Source of the DNA: UBA1672 sp033851915 | GTDB taxonomy: Bacteria > Pseudomonadota > Alphaproteobacteria > Micavibrionales > Micavibrionaceae | NCBI GenBank assembly: GCA_033851915.1 | Contig: JAWSVM010000012.1 | Coordinates: 85,440-149,439, forward strand | Reading direction: 5' to 3' | DNA: 64,000 nucleotides | Shown: piece by piece, positions 7,387-15,042 of the stretch | Layout of the letters: each line of letters starts with the position of its first letter | Position numbering within the stretch: the stretch's first letter is position 1 | Position numbers and translations under genes: made by a program | The notes under the pieces: model-generated | The model's input: the letters and a program-made list of their open reading frames with translations, nothing else | What the model was told of the DNA's origin: nothing | Databases searched by the model: none

Positions 7387-10035
7387 TTAACAATCCAGCT
7401 GTTCAAGAGCTTTTTCAAACTTACCGCGCTTCATCAGAGCATCCTCTTTTCGAGTCTTCTGTTCCGCAATCACTGCTTCCGGTGCGTTTTTCACAAACTT
7501 ATCATTACCAAGCTTTGCGTCGATTTTACCGATATCAACATCGATCTTACCAATCGCCTTGTTAAGACGTGCACGCTCAGCGTCCAGATCAATAATATCG
7601 GCAATCGGCAAGATAAGCGTCGTCTCACCAACAACCGTCTGAATAGAGCCTTTGGGAACTTCTTCCACATGCGAGATACTCTTCAAACGTGCCATGCGTA
7701 ACAACACATCCTCAAACGCCGTAAAGCCCTCTTTCGTTTCAGCACAAGCCCCTTTCACCAGCAAATCAATCTTTGCCCCCGCCGGAACATGCATGTCGGC
7801 GCGAACCGAACGAATCTCAGTGATAATATTTTGCAGCCATTGCATTTTCTTGACCGCATCATCATCAAGAAGCCCATCATCATATACAGGCCAAGCGGAC
7901 GTTAGCAGACGATCTCCCTCTTCCCTTTGCGCGATAGAGGCATAGAGCTCCTCCGTGATAAAAGGCATGAACGGATTAAGCAGGGTTAAGATTTGCTCTA
8001 AAGCCCAACTGGTGGTTTGGCGCACCTCTTCCGCGGCATCGCCACCATCTTGCAAGACAGGTTTGGAGAATTCGAGATACCAATCACAATACGTTCCCCA
8101 AACAAAACCATAAACCGCATTTGCAGCCTCATTAAATTTATAACCATCAATGGCCTTCTCGATTTCTTTTGTCGCCGTTACCAGCTCATGGATCAACCAT
8201 TTATTCGGCGTATAGGTAACAGACGCAGGATCAAAACCATCATGCTTATCCAAACAATCATTCATTTCGCAATAACGCGCCGCATTCCACAGCTTAGTAG
8301 CAAAATTCCGGTAACCACCAAGGCGATCTTCCGACATTTTGATATCACGCCCCTGCGCCGCCATAGCAACCATCGTAAAGCGCAACGCATCCGTGCCATA
8401 TTGCTCAATCAAATCCAGAGGGTCCATAACATTCCCCTTGGACTTAGACATTTTCTGCCCTTTTTCATCACGAACAAGCGCATGCATATACACCGTCTTG
8501 AATGGCACTTCACCATCCATGAAATGCATTCCCATCATCATCATCCGCGCAACCCAGAAAAAGATAATGTCAAAGCCCGTCAACAAAACATCGGTTTGAT
8601 AGTATTTATCCAGCTCCGGCGTTTTATCCGGCCAACCTAATGTAGAAAACGGCCACAATGCAGAAGAAAACCACGTATCAAGCACATCAGGGTCTTGCGT
8701 CAATTTAACATCCGCGCCTGCTTCGGCTTGAGCCTCTTCCTCGGTCTCCGCGACGTAGACATTACCCTCATCATCATACCAAGCCGGAATTTGATGTCCC
8801 CACCATAACTGGCGCGAAATGCACCATGGCTGAATATCACGCATCCACGCAAAGTAAGTGTTCTCCCACTGCTTGGGCACGAATTCCATCTTACCGGTCT
8901 CAACAGCCTCAATCGCTGGCTTTGCCATGGTTTGCGCATCCACATACCACTGATCCGTCAAATACGGTTCAACCACCGTGCCGGAGCGATCTCCATAAGG
9001 TATCTTATTAACGTGGTCTTCGATTTTATCCAAGAAGCCAAGCGCCTCAAAATCACTGACAACCTTCTTCCGCGCTTCAAAACGATCAAGCCCTTGATAG
9101 TCCTCAGGGCAATTTTCATTCATCTTTCCATCAGGTGTAAATAAATTGATAAGTGGAATACCTGCATCAGGATGGCGTTTATAAACTTCGAAGTCATTAA
9201 AGTCATGCGCCGCCGTAATTTTAACCGCGCCCGATCCGAAATCAGCTTGCACATGCTCATCCGCGATAATCGGGATCACACGGTTAATAATGGGAACGAT
9301 AACATTCTTGCCAACCAAATCTTTATACTTCTCATCATCCGGATGAACAGCAACCGCGCCGTCGGCAAGGATCGTTTCAGGTCTTGTCGTCGCAATAGAG
9401 ATAAAGCCCGTTCCATCTTCATAAGGATAACGGAAGTGATAGAACTTGCCTTTAATTTCTCTATGTTCAACCTCAAGATCAGAAATAGACGTCCGTAATT
9501 TCGTATCCCAATTCACAAGACGCTTATCTTTATAGAGCAGCTTTTCCTTATAAAGCTGGACGAAAACCTTACGAACCGCACGTGATAACCCTTCATCCAT
9601 CGTGAAACGCTCACGCTCCCAATCAGGAGTCGCACCAATGGCGCGCATTTGTTTAACAATCGTGCCGCCGGACTCTTCTTTCCAGTCCCAAACACGTTCC
9701 AGAAATTTTTCACGCCCTAATTCTTTACGTGATGTGCCTTCCTTATCCAGCATCCGCTCTACAATCATCTGGGTCGCAATACCCGCATGATCCGTTCCCG
9801 GTTGCCAAAGCGCATCATAACCTTTCATGCGGTGATAACGCGTCAATAAATCCTGCAATGTCGTATTCAGCGCATGCCCCATATGCAAAGAACCAGTCAC
9901 ATTAGGCGGCGGCATCATAATGGTATAAGGCGTTTTATCGCTTTGCGGCTCACAAGCAAAAGCACCGGATTTTTCCCAATCCTGATAGTGCTTTTCTTCA
10001 ATAATTTTGGGATCGAATGTCTTGTCCAGTGCCAT
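7387..10035 (-). CDS. valS: Valyl-tRNA synthetase
   Basis: Class I aminoacyl-tRNA synthetase that charges tRNA-Val. The 882 residues carry the HIGH-type motif HMGH at residues 51-54 (context PPPNVTGSLHMGHAL), the editing domain with TTRPETILAD, and the KMSKSKGN loop near residue 530. The C-terminal coiled-coil arm is visible in the last 70 residues (LDAERARLNKAIGKID). The gene lies downstream of the PopZ-like gene, an order conserved in many alphaproteobacteria. Confidence 0.98.
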   Translation of the reverse strand: MALDKTFDPKIIEEKHYQDWEKSGAFACEPQSDKTPYTIMMPPPNVTGSLHMGHALNTTLQDLLTRYHRMKGYDALWQPGTDHAGIATQMIVERMLDKEGTSRKELGREKFLERVWDWKEESGGTIVKQMRAIGATPDWERERFTMDEGLSRAVRKVFVQLYKEKLLYKDKRLVNWDTKLRTSISDLEVEHREIKGKFYHFRYPYEDGTGFISIATTRPETILADGAVAVHPDDEKYKDLVGKNVIVPIINRVIPIIADEHVQADFGSGAVKITAAHDFNDFEVYKRHPDAGIPLINLFTPDGKMNENCPEDYQGLDRFEARKKVVSDFEALGFLDKIEDHVNKIPYGDRSGTVVEPYLTDQWYVDAQTMAKPAIEAVETGKMEFVPKQWENTYFAWMRDIQPWCISRQLWWGHQIPAWYDDEGNVYVAETEEEAQAEAGADVKLTQDPDVLDTWFSSALWPFSTLGWPDKTPELDKYYQTDVLLTGFDIIFFWVARMMMMGMHFMDGEVPFKTVYMHALVRDEKGQKMSKSKGNVMDPLDLIEQYGTDALRFTMVAMAAQGRDIKMSEDRLGGYRNFATKLWNAARYCEMNDCLDKHDGFDPASVTYTPNKWLIHELVTATKEIEKAIDGYKFNEAANAVYGFVWGTYCDWYLEFSKPVLQDGGDAAEEVRQTTSWALEQILTLLNPFMPFITEELYASIAQREEGDRLLTSAWPVYDDGLLDDDAVKKMQWLQNIITEIRSVRADMHVPAGAKIDLLVKGACAETKEGFTAFEDVLLRMARLKSISHVEEVPKGSIQTVVGETTLILPIADIIDLDAERARLNKAIGKIDVDIGKIDAKLGNDKFVKNAPEAVIAEQKTRKEDALMKRGKFEKALEQLDC

Positions 10036-10117
10036 TTTATTTTCCTTACGTTCAGAGCAGGAAAATCATACGGTTTTTCATATGGAAAGCAAGTAGAACA
10101 GCATTAAATCGCGATAA

Positions 10118-10840
10118 TTATTCGTCAAGAACGCGTTTGGAAACCCGCTCCAACTCTTCACGTACTAAACGCTCAATAACGACAGGAAGATTTTTGTCCA
10201 GCCAAACCCGCAATAACGGCTTTATCTCTCCACGAACAATATCCTCAAGCGTAATACCATTATGGTCAACCGCAGTTTTGCGTGCAAGCTCACTAATAGC
10301 ATCAAACGCGGCGGCCTCTGCTCCCTGAGTTAACAAAGAGTCATCAGCTGGTGCCGCAGCAACAGGCTCCGGCTCCGGCGCAGGCACTGGTTCTACAGCC
10401 TTTGGTTCTTCGACTGGCGGTGGTGGCTCCGGCGCAGCTTCAGGCTCTTCATCAACACGGTCTGTTAATTCAAGAATATCATCATCTTCTTCAGCCGCTT
10501 CTGGCTCTGGCTCAGGTTCCGGCTCAGCAGAAGGTGTGTCAAAATCCATATCGTCAATTGCAGATTGATCCAGCGGCTCTGCACTCACAGGCTCTGGTTC
10601 TGGTTCTGGTTCCGGCTCAGCAGCAGGCGTATCAAAATCCATATCATCAATTGCAGATTGATCCAGCGGCTCCGCACTCACAGGCTCGGGTTCCGGCTCA
10701 GGTGCAGCCTCGGCAGCAGGTGCTTCGGGAGCGGCCTCTTGCGGAGCTGCCCCGTCTTCATCTTCAGAAATAATCTGACGAATGGAGTCCAGAATCTCTT
10801 CGATAGACGGGTCTTCTTCTGTTTGCGCTTCTTCGGTCAT
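10118..10840 (-). CDS. popZ: PopZ-like polar organizing protein (DUF2497)
   Basis: A 240-residue protein with the three-part PopZ layout: an N-terminal helix EEDPSIEEILDSIRQIISE, a long Pro/Glu/Ala acidic linker (about residues 28-160), and a C-terminal assembly region with EIKPLLRVWLDKNLPVVIER and LVREELERVSKR. In Caulobacter PopZ forms a polar scaffold that anchors the centromere complex. The position immediately upstream of valS supports the call. The linker holds a 31-residue tandem repeat. The tolC gene often found between pcm and this gene in relatives is absent here. Confidence 0.88.
   Translation of the reverse strand: MTEEAQTEEDPSIEEILDSIRQIISEDEDGAAPQEAAPEAPAAEAAPEPEPEPVSAEPLDQSAIDDMDFDTPAAEPEPEPEPEPVSAEPLDQSAIDDMDFDTPSAEPEPEPEPEAAEEDDDILELTDRVDEEPEAAPEPPPPVEEPKAVEPVPAPEPEPVAAAPADDSLLTQGAEAAAFDAISELARKTAVDHNGITLEDIVRGEIKPLLRVWLDKNLPVVIERLVREELERVSKRVLDE
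10515..10700. repeat. Two-copy 93-bp in-frame tandem repeat in the popZ linker
   Basis: Copies at about 10515-10607 and 10608-10700 encode a 31-residue unit containing PVSAEPLDQSAIDDMDFDTP flanked by PEPEPE runs. The unit length is a multiple of three, so copy number can change without breaking the frame. Copies differ mainly at synonymous positions. Confidence 0.85.
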
Positions 10841-10990
10841 GTTTGGATATATTTATTCAGATGGTTATTAGGAATCAGTCATTAACAGTCTGATCTATTG
10901 CAGCCCTCTTGTCAAAGGCTCTTCATATTAGAACTATAATGCTATCCACAGCTTTAAGAAAAAACGTACCACACCAAGACCATAATAGAG

Positions 10991-11653
10991 CTAGAATTCA
11001 AAACGTGCCTTAGGCTCAAACCCCTGTAGGAATGGTATACTGGCATCAAACAATATCTTGGATGATACATCTCCATTTTCAGACTTAACAAATAAAACGG
11101 CCTGCCCGACAGAATGCCCGGCCTTGCGGATAACAGCGATCAAACGCCCACCGACATCTATTTGCTCAATAATATTATCGGGAACAGCTTCAACCGCACC
11201 ATTTATAATAATCAAACTATAGGGAGCTTGCTCAGGCACGCCATCAATTAGCATCCCCTCAATCAATGCGACATTACAAACATCCAAACGATCCCACAGC
11301 TTTGTTGCCTTGTCCATTTGGCGTTTATTATGCTCCAACGCGATAATTGTCGTCACCATTGGAGATAATATAGCCGAAGAATATCCCGCCCCAACGCCAA
11401 TATCCAACACAACATCGGTTTCAACAGGCTGCACGGCCTGCATCATTTTAGCATGTGTAATCGGTTCTAATAAATAACGCCCCTGCCCGATATCCAGATC
11501 TTCATCCGTATAGGCAACGCCCTGTAAACGTTCCGGCACAAACAACTCTCTGGGAACTGTTTCAAAGCTCTCCAGAATACGTGGATCAATAACACCCGCC
11601 GGATGTATTTGACCATCAACCATATTAATACGAGTCTGTAGAAAATCTGCCAT
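10991..11653 (-). CDS. pcm: Protein-L-isoaspartate O-methyltransferase
   Basis: SAM-dependent methyltransferase of the PCMT family, which repairs isoaspartyl residues. The 220 residues include an N-terminal RELFVPERLQGVAYTDEDL region and the SAM-binding motif VVLDIGVGAGYSSAIL, where the usual GTGSGY is GVGAGY. A later motif IIINGAVEAVPD is also typical. The alphaproteobacterial version next to popZ/valS often lacks some classical PCMT residues, so activity on isoaspartate is probable rather than certain. Confidence 0.87.
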   Translation of the reverse strand: MADFLQTRINMVDGQIHPAGVIDPRILESFETVPRELFVPERLQGVAYTDEDLDIGQGRYLLEPITHAKMMQAVQPVETDVVLDIGVGAGYSSAILSPMVTTIIALEHNKRQMDKATKLWDRLDVCNVALIEGMLIDGVPEQAPYSLIIINGAVEAVPDNIIEQIDVGGRLIAVIRKAGHSVGQAVLFVKSENGDVSSKILFDASIPFLQGFEPKARFEF

Positions 11654-11835
11654 GCGCTTTCGATACCTTGGTTATGTGTCTGGATAACACGCGGAATTAC
11701 ACATTAGACATAGCCTCATTTAATAACGTTGACCAGAGTTTTTTCATGAAAATATGCTTTCCGAACCAGTTGGTTATTGACTTCCCTATCCCTTATCCTC
11801 TAATCATAAGGCTCCTTATTAAGGAATGGGCAAAA

Positions 11836-11909
11836 GGCGCGGTGGCAGAGAGGCTATGCAGCGGATTGCAACTCCGTGTACACCAGTTCGACTCTGGTCC
11901 GTGCCTCCA
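11836..11909 (+). tRNA. tRNA-Cys (GCA)
   Basis: Full cloverleaf: acceptor GGCGCGG/CCGTGCC (one G-U), anticodon loop TTGCAAC with anticodon GCA, T-arm ACCAG-TTCGACT-CTGGT, U discriminator and encoded CCA. U73 is the expected discriminator for tRNA-Cys. Confidence 0.96.
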
Positions 11910-12013
11910 TCCCACTCTTTAATGTAGGTGCTTTAAAATAAGGCGAATTAAGTATGAACTTCTTTCTTGACAAGCCGTACACATCAGGGCATAAAAAGCC
12001 CTCAAAAGCGTGT

Positions 12014-12088
12014 TCCCCAGTAACTCAGTGGTAGAGTAGGTGACTGTTAATCACTTTGTCGGAGGTTCGAATCCTTCCTGGGGAGCCA
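12014..12088 (+). tRNA. tRNA-Asn (GTT)
   Basis: Acceptor TCCCCAG/CTGGGGA, anticodon stem GGTGA/TCACT around loop CTGTTAA (anticodon GTT), T-arm GGAGG-TTCGAAT-CCTTC, encoded GCCA end. An integrase remnant begins 146 bases downstream, so this gene is the likely insertion site of the decayed element. Confidence 0.95.
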
Positions 12089-12189
12089 TTTTTCTATTTT
12101 CCCAAACATCGCAAGCACCCCTAACCCTCTGTAACATATAGAAACATTGGGTTCCCTTGACTTTATGGCTCCCTAATGTTGATAATTTA

Positions 12190-12225
12190 CCTCTAAATTG
12201 TGCCACAAATTGTGCCACATAGAGG
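12190..12225. repeat. Direct repeats inside a short palindrome in front of the integrase
   Basis: TTGTGCCACA occurs at 12198 and 12210, exactly 12 bases apart, and the block is bounded by CCTCTA (12190) and TAGAGG (12220). The TAGAGG arm also supplies the ribosome-binding site of the integrase. This could be an arm-type or autoregulatory site of the recombinase. Confidence 0.6.
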
Positions 12226-12233
12226 TTGGAATC

Positions 12234-13381
12234 ATGTCGACTAAGATATCAGGGAAATACATTTTAAAACGTGGAAATTGGTACCACTACAAAAGACGGG
12301 TGCCCGAAGAATATAGAGATCTTTTCAATGGAACTCATATCAGAGCCCCCTTAGAAACAGACAGCAGGTCAATAGCCGTTGAAAGAGCCAAGCAAATATC
12401 TTTAATGCTGGAAGATTATTACAGGGATATTGCATTAAATGGAGATGACCGAGATCAGGCAAGGTACAAGAAATCTTTTAAAAAGTTGAAAATGTGCGGC
12501 TTTAGGCATCTGAATTTTGCAGAGGTTATTGCAGAAACATCACTAGCAGAATTTACAAACCGTATTAACACCGCCGAAGCCATTCAAGATGATGACACTC
12601 AAGAAGCTCTAATCAGTACATTAAAAAGCTCATAAGTAACTCACTAGACGCACTCATCGAGCATGAAAAAATAAAGCTCTCCAAAAAGAAACCCCATGAA
12701 CTTAAAAAATGGACAAAGGAGAGAGAACTATCCATGGGCTATTTTATAGCTGTAGTCGGCGACAAGCCTATTGAGACAATCACCAGAGAAGACATTCTAG
12801 ATTTTCGTAAATGGTGGGTGAATAAAATACTTAGTGAAGACCTCGCAACAAATACAGCAAATAAGGCCTTCACAAATATCAAACGTCTCATTCGCATAGC
12901 CACGGATAACAATTCATTTGGAATGCCCGTTGAGGATATGTTCAAAGACATAAGGCTCAAGGGAACCACAAAAGCGGAAAGACGTCCCTTCCCTCCTCAA
13001 TATATGCAGGATGTATTACTCAAACATGATTATAAATCAATATCACCAGAATGTAGGCTCTTATTATTTGCCATGGCCGATACAGGCGCCCGCATTAAAG
13101 AGCTTGTTGGCTTAGATGTAGATAACGGCGATATCGTCTTGGATGCTGAAATCCCCTTGGTTGGTGCTTCGTTATATGCCTTCCAAGAATTGGCAAAACT
13201 CAATAGTGATACAGGTGGCCGCCTTCAAAAGAAAATTCAGTCTGTGCGTCAAGATCACAACAAAACCATGCTACAAATGCGAAAAGATATTGGCGTGTAT
13301 ATGGATATGAAAGAACAAAACAAGCCAGAGCCTGCTCAGTTTACGTTGGAACAACAAAATAATGGATATGCGCAAGAATAA
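12234..13381 (+). pseudogene. Tyrosine recombinase/integrase, frameshifted and 3'-replaced
   Basis: The N-terminal part begins MSTKISGKYILKRGNWYHYK with AGAGG eight bases upstream and stops at 12635 after a frameshift near 12600-12620. The other frame continues as YIKKLISNSLDALIEHE and on through the core-binding domain. The catalytic domain starts normally (RLLLFAMADTGARIKELVGL, containing the box I Arg) but after LDAEIP near 13160 the sequence changes to an unrelated helical, Gln-rich tail ending NNGYAQE. The remaining catalytic His/Arg/Tyr boxes are missing. Loss of function is therefore certain. The foreign tail suggests a deletion joined it to another element gene. Confidence 0.85.
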
Positions 13382-13696
13382 TTAAGATGGCAAACGTTGC
13401 TTTAACCGTTCCATTAAATCCATACGCTCATGTAAAACAGCCAGAATAATTGCCATTCCATCGCGGCGAACATAGAACACATAATGATGCTCACATCGAC
13501 AAACGCGGATGTCTTTTTTATCAGGTAAAATAGCCTTGGGTGCATCTTCATCTTGCGCGATTTTTTGAAAACAGGCGTCTAGCAAGCCAGCATATTTCAT
13601 AGCTTGGGGCTTTCCCCACTCTTGCGCTGTATAGCGAGCAATATCCGCGACGTCTTCTTTTGCTGCTGGGGTAAGTTTAAATTGGAAAGAGGTCAT
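13382..13696 (-). CDS. ParE/RelE-superfamily toxin
   Basis: A 104-residue protein with the ParE-like layout: N-terminal FKLTPAAKEDVADIARYTAQ, a central KKDIRVCRCEHHYVFYVRRD and a terminal strand IILAVLHERMD. ParE-type toxins poison gyrase, and RelE types cleave mRNA. The sequence pattern favours ParE, but the target cannot be fixed by eye. It starts immediately after the antitoxin stop codon (TAAATG), so the two are co-translated. Carried in the decayed tRNA-Asn element. Confidence 0.85.
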   Translation of the reverse strand: MTSFQFKLTPAAKEDVADIARYTAQEWGKPQAMKYAGLLDACFQKIAQDEDAPKAILPDKKDIRVCRCEHHYVFYVRRDGMAIILAVLHERMDLMERLKQRLPS

Positions 13697-13942
13697 TTAA
13701 TGGCTAGCCAATGTTTTTTCGAAAATTTCTTGCGCACTGGCTGAAATAGTATCGCCGTTCTCAGCATCCTTGATACGCGGCGCAAGAAATGCCTCTAGCT
13801 CTTGTAATGCAGCTATATCATCACCTTCGACAGGTAAAATGCGCTCAAGGACATAATCCCGAATACTACTTCCCTGCAAAGCAGCAATAGCCTTAATTTT
13901 CTGGTGTTCTTCGGACGTTAATTCAATGGATAAACGACTCAT
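13697..13942 (-). CDS. Ribbon-helix-helix antitoxin of the ParE-like toxin
   Basis: An 81-residue protein with an N-terminal strand MSRLSIELTSEEHQKIKAIA and helix GSSIRDYVLERIL, characteristic of ribbon-helix-helix antitoxins that bind DNA as dimers. The C-terminal part (AQEIFEKTLASH) would be the toxin-binding tail. It precedes the toxin gene with no gap. A perfect-arm palindrome about 50 bases upstream is the likely autoregulatory operator. Confidence 0.83.
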   Translation of the reverse strand: MSRLSIELTSEEHQKIKAIAALQGSSIRDYVLERILPVEGDDIAALQELEAFLAPRIKDAENGDTISASAQEIFEKTLASH

Positions 13943-13990
13943 GAAAATATTCCTTTTCTATCTTACAGACTCCATTATAACAATAAATGT

Positions 13991-14006
13991 ACATTTGTTC
14001 AAATGT
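13991..14006. promoter_or_regulatory. Palindrome upstream of the toxin-antitoxin operon
   Basis: ACATTTG-TT-CAAATGT, seven-base perfect arms with a two-base spacer, located 49 bases before the antitoxin start on the minus strand. Position and symmetry fit an operator bound by the ribbon-helix-helix antitoxin. Inference only. Confidence 0.5.
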
Positions 14007-14205
14007 TGTTTCTCATCAAATGAGTTGGAAGACTGTTAGCGGCACATACTTTGAAAACGTTGGATAGAGGCACTAAGCAGACGTTCACAGTAGCCACTAA
14101 GCCTGCACAAAAGTCAGGCGCTTACTTCAATGCGATGATTAACTGTGCAAAAGTAGAGTGATCTTCACTTACACAACTCGATATTTGGGATATTGCAGAA
14201 AGAAT

Positions 14206-14505
14206 ATGGTGAATTGGAAGCAGCATAAGGCAGGGTTCAGGAAACACAGCTTGCCAATGTCCTTGTCTAATGATGAGCGTAATAACGCTTATATAGAGCG
14301 TATGGATAAACAGCGCGAGCAAGAGGCTACTCATAAAGAAAAAGAACGTGAAGATGAAAAACTAGAATATGAATTTCGCCCAGAGAATAACCCTGAATTA
14401 TCCGCGCAAGAAAGGCAACAAGCCTATCTTGATCGTATGTCTTCCGAGAGAGAAAAACAGCGTAATAGCCCAGAGATTGATAAAGGGGATATTGATCGGA
14501 GCTAA
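14206..14505 (+). CDS. Hypothetical highly charged protein in the decayed element
   Basis: About 99 residues, rich in Glu, Arg, Lys and Gln, probably almost entirely helical. Two imperfect internal copies are visible, NDERNNAYIERMDKQRE and AQERQQAYLDRMSSERE. I do not recognise the family. It may be the 3' remnant of a mobilisation or other accessory gene, given the neighbouring integrase relic. The start is uncertain: ATG codons at 14206 and 14257 are both possible, and neither has a clear ribosome-binding site. Confidence 0.4.
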   Translation: MVNWKQHKAGFRKHSLPMSLSNDERNNAYIERMDKQREQEATHKEKEREDEKLEYEFRPENNPELSAQERQQAYLDRMSSEREKQRNSPEIDKGDIDRS

Positions 14506-14601
14506 AAATTTATAATTAGATTTATTCTCTAATTTTAAAAAGAAGAAGGAATGATTGTTTTTGGAAAAGTGAAGGTGTGAAGTGCTTGTATGTGGAAGAA
14601 T

Positions 14602-14675
14602 TTACTTCAATTCTTCCTTCATGCGTTCAATAACATTCGGATCTACATGTTTTTCAAATGCGGTGGAGGTTGCAT
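14602..14675 (-). pseudogene. 3' end of a gene cut by the assembly gap (left copy)
   Basis: Read on the minus strand from the gap, codons give ATSTAFEKHVDPNVIERM then KEELK and stop at 14602-14604. The right side of the gap reads a homologous tail on the plus strand, and the two differ mostly at third codon positions or by conservative changes, which shows both are coding. The rest of the gene is lost in the gap. Family not recognised. Confidence 0.6.
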
Positions 14676-14699
14676 NNATGCAACCTCCACCGCATTTGA
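14654..14699. repeat. 22-bp inverted repeat on either side of the two-N gap
   Basis: The 22 bases ending at 14675 are the exact reverse complement of the 22 bases starting at 14678, and weaker similarity extends about 40 bases further out. This is the conserved stretch of two paralogous gene ends facing away from the gap. Confidence 0.85.
14676..14677. other. Assembly gap (NN), true length unknown
   Basis: Two undetermined bases sit at the centre of the inverted repeat. The gene ends on both sides are truncated here, so the gap must hide at least the 5' parts of two genes unless the join is wrong. Confidence 0.9.
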
Positions 14700-14751
14700 T
14701 AAACACGTCGATAAAAGCGTTATCGCAGAAATCAAAACGAAATTTGATTAG
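14678..14751 (+). pseudogene. 3' end of a paralogous gene cut by the assembly gap (right copy)
   Basis: From 14680 the plus strand reads ATSTAFDKHVDKSVIAEI then KTKFD and stops at 14749-14751. It is homologous to the minus-strand fragment on the other side of the gap. The body of the gene is missing. Family not recognised. Confidence 0.6.
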
Positions 14752-14831
14752 CGCCTATACGAACTAAATCAGTCCATATAAATCATAGTCAAAAGAGAAA
14801 TGACAACAAGCTTCATCGGTGTGAGGAAAAA

Positions 14832-14908
14832 TGGTGCGCCCGAAGGGATTTGAACCCCTGACCCCTTGATTCGTAGTCAAGTACTCTATCCAGCTGAGCT
14901 ACGGGCGC
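14832..14908 (-). tRNA. tRNA-Arg (ACG)
   Basis: On the minus strand: acceptor GCGCCCG/CGGGCGC, D-arm GCTCAGCTGGATAGAGT, anticodon stem CTTGA/TCAAG around CTACGAA (anticodon ACG, read as ICG), T-arm AGGGG-TTCAAAT-CCCTT, encoded ACCA. Confidence 0.96.
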
Positions 14909-15042
14909 ACATTTATCAAAAAATGATGTCGGAACATACGCCACTTAATTATATTGTTCAAGATGTTTATTAAAAAAACATCATAAAATTGACAGAGTTT
15001 TTTTTATAAATTATGCTGGCGCAAAAAGGGTTGAATACATAA

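Noticed and set aside
8017..8640. 207-codon open frame on the plus strand
   Set aside because: Lies wholly antisense to valS, and its sequence is a run of Arg/Ile/His typical of an antisense shadow.
10351..10885. Gln/Pro/Leu-rich plus-strand frames
   Set aside because: They are complements of the Pro/Glu repeats in the PopZ-like gene.
12198..12233. TTG-initiated extension of the integrase
   Set aside because: It would translate through the direct repeats, while the ATG at 12234 has a properly spaced AGAGG.
14654..14699. Inverted repeat as a transcription terminator or mobile-element terminus
   Set aside because: The arms are coding ends of two paralogous genes and the centre is undetermined sequence, so no hairpin function can be claimed.
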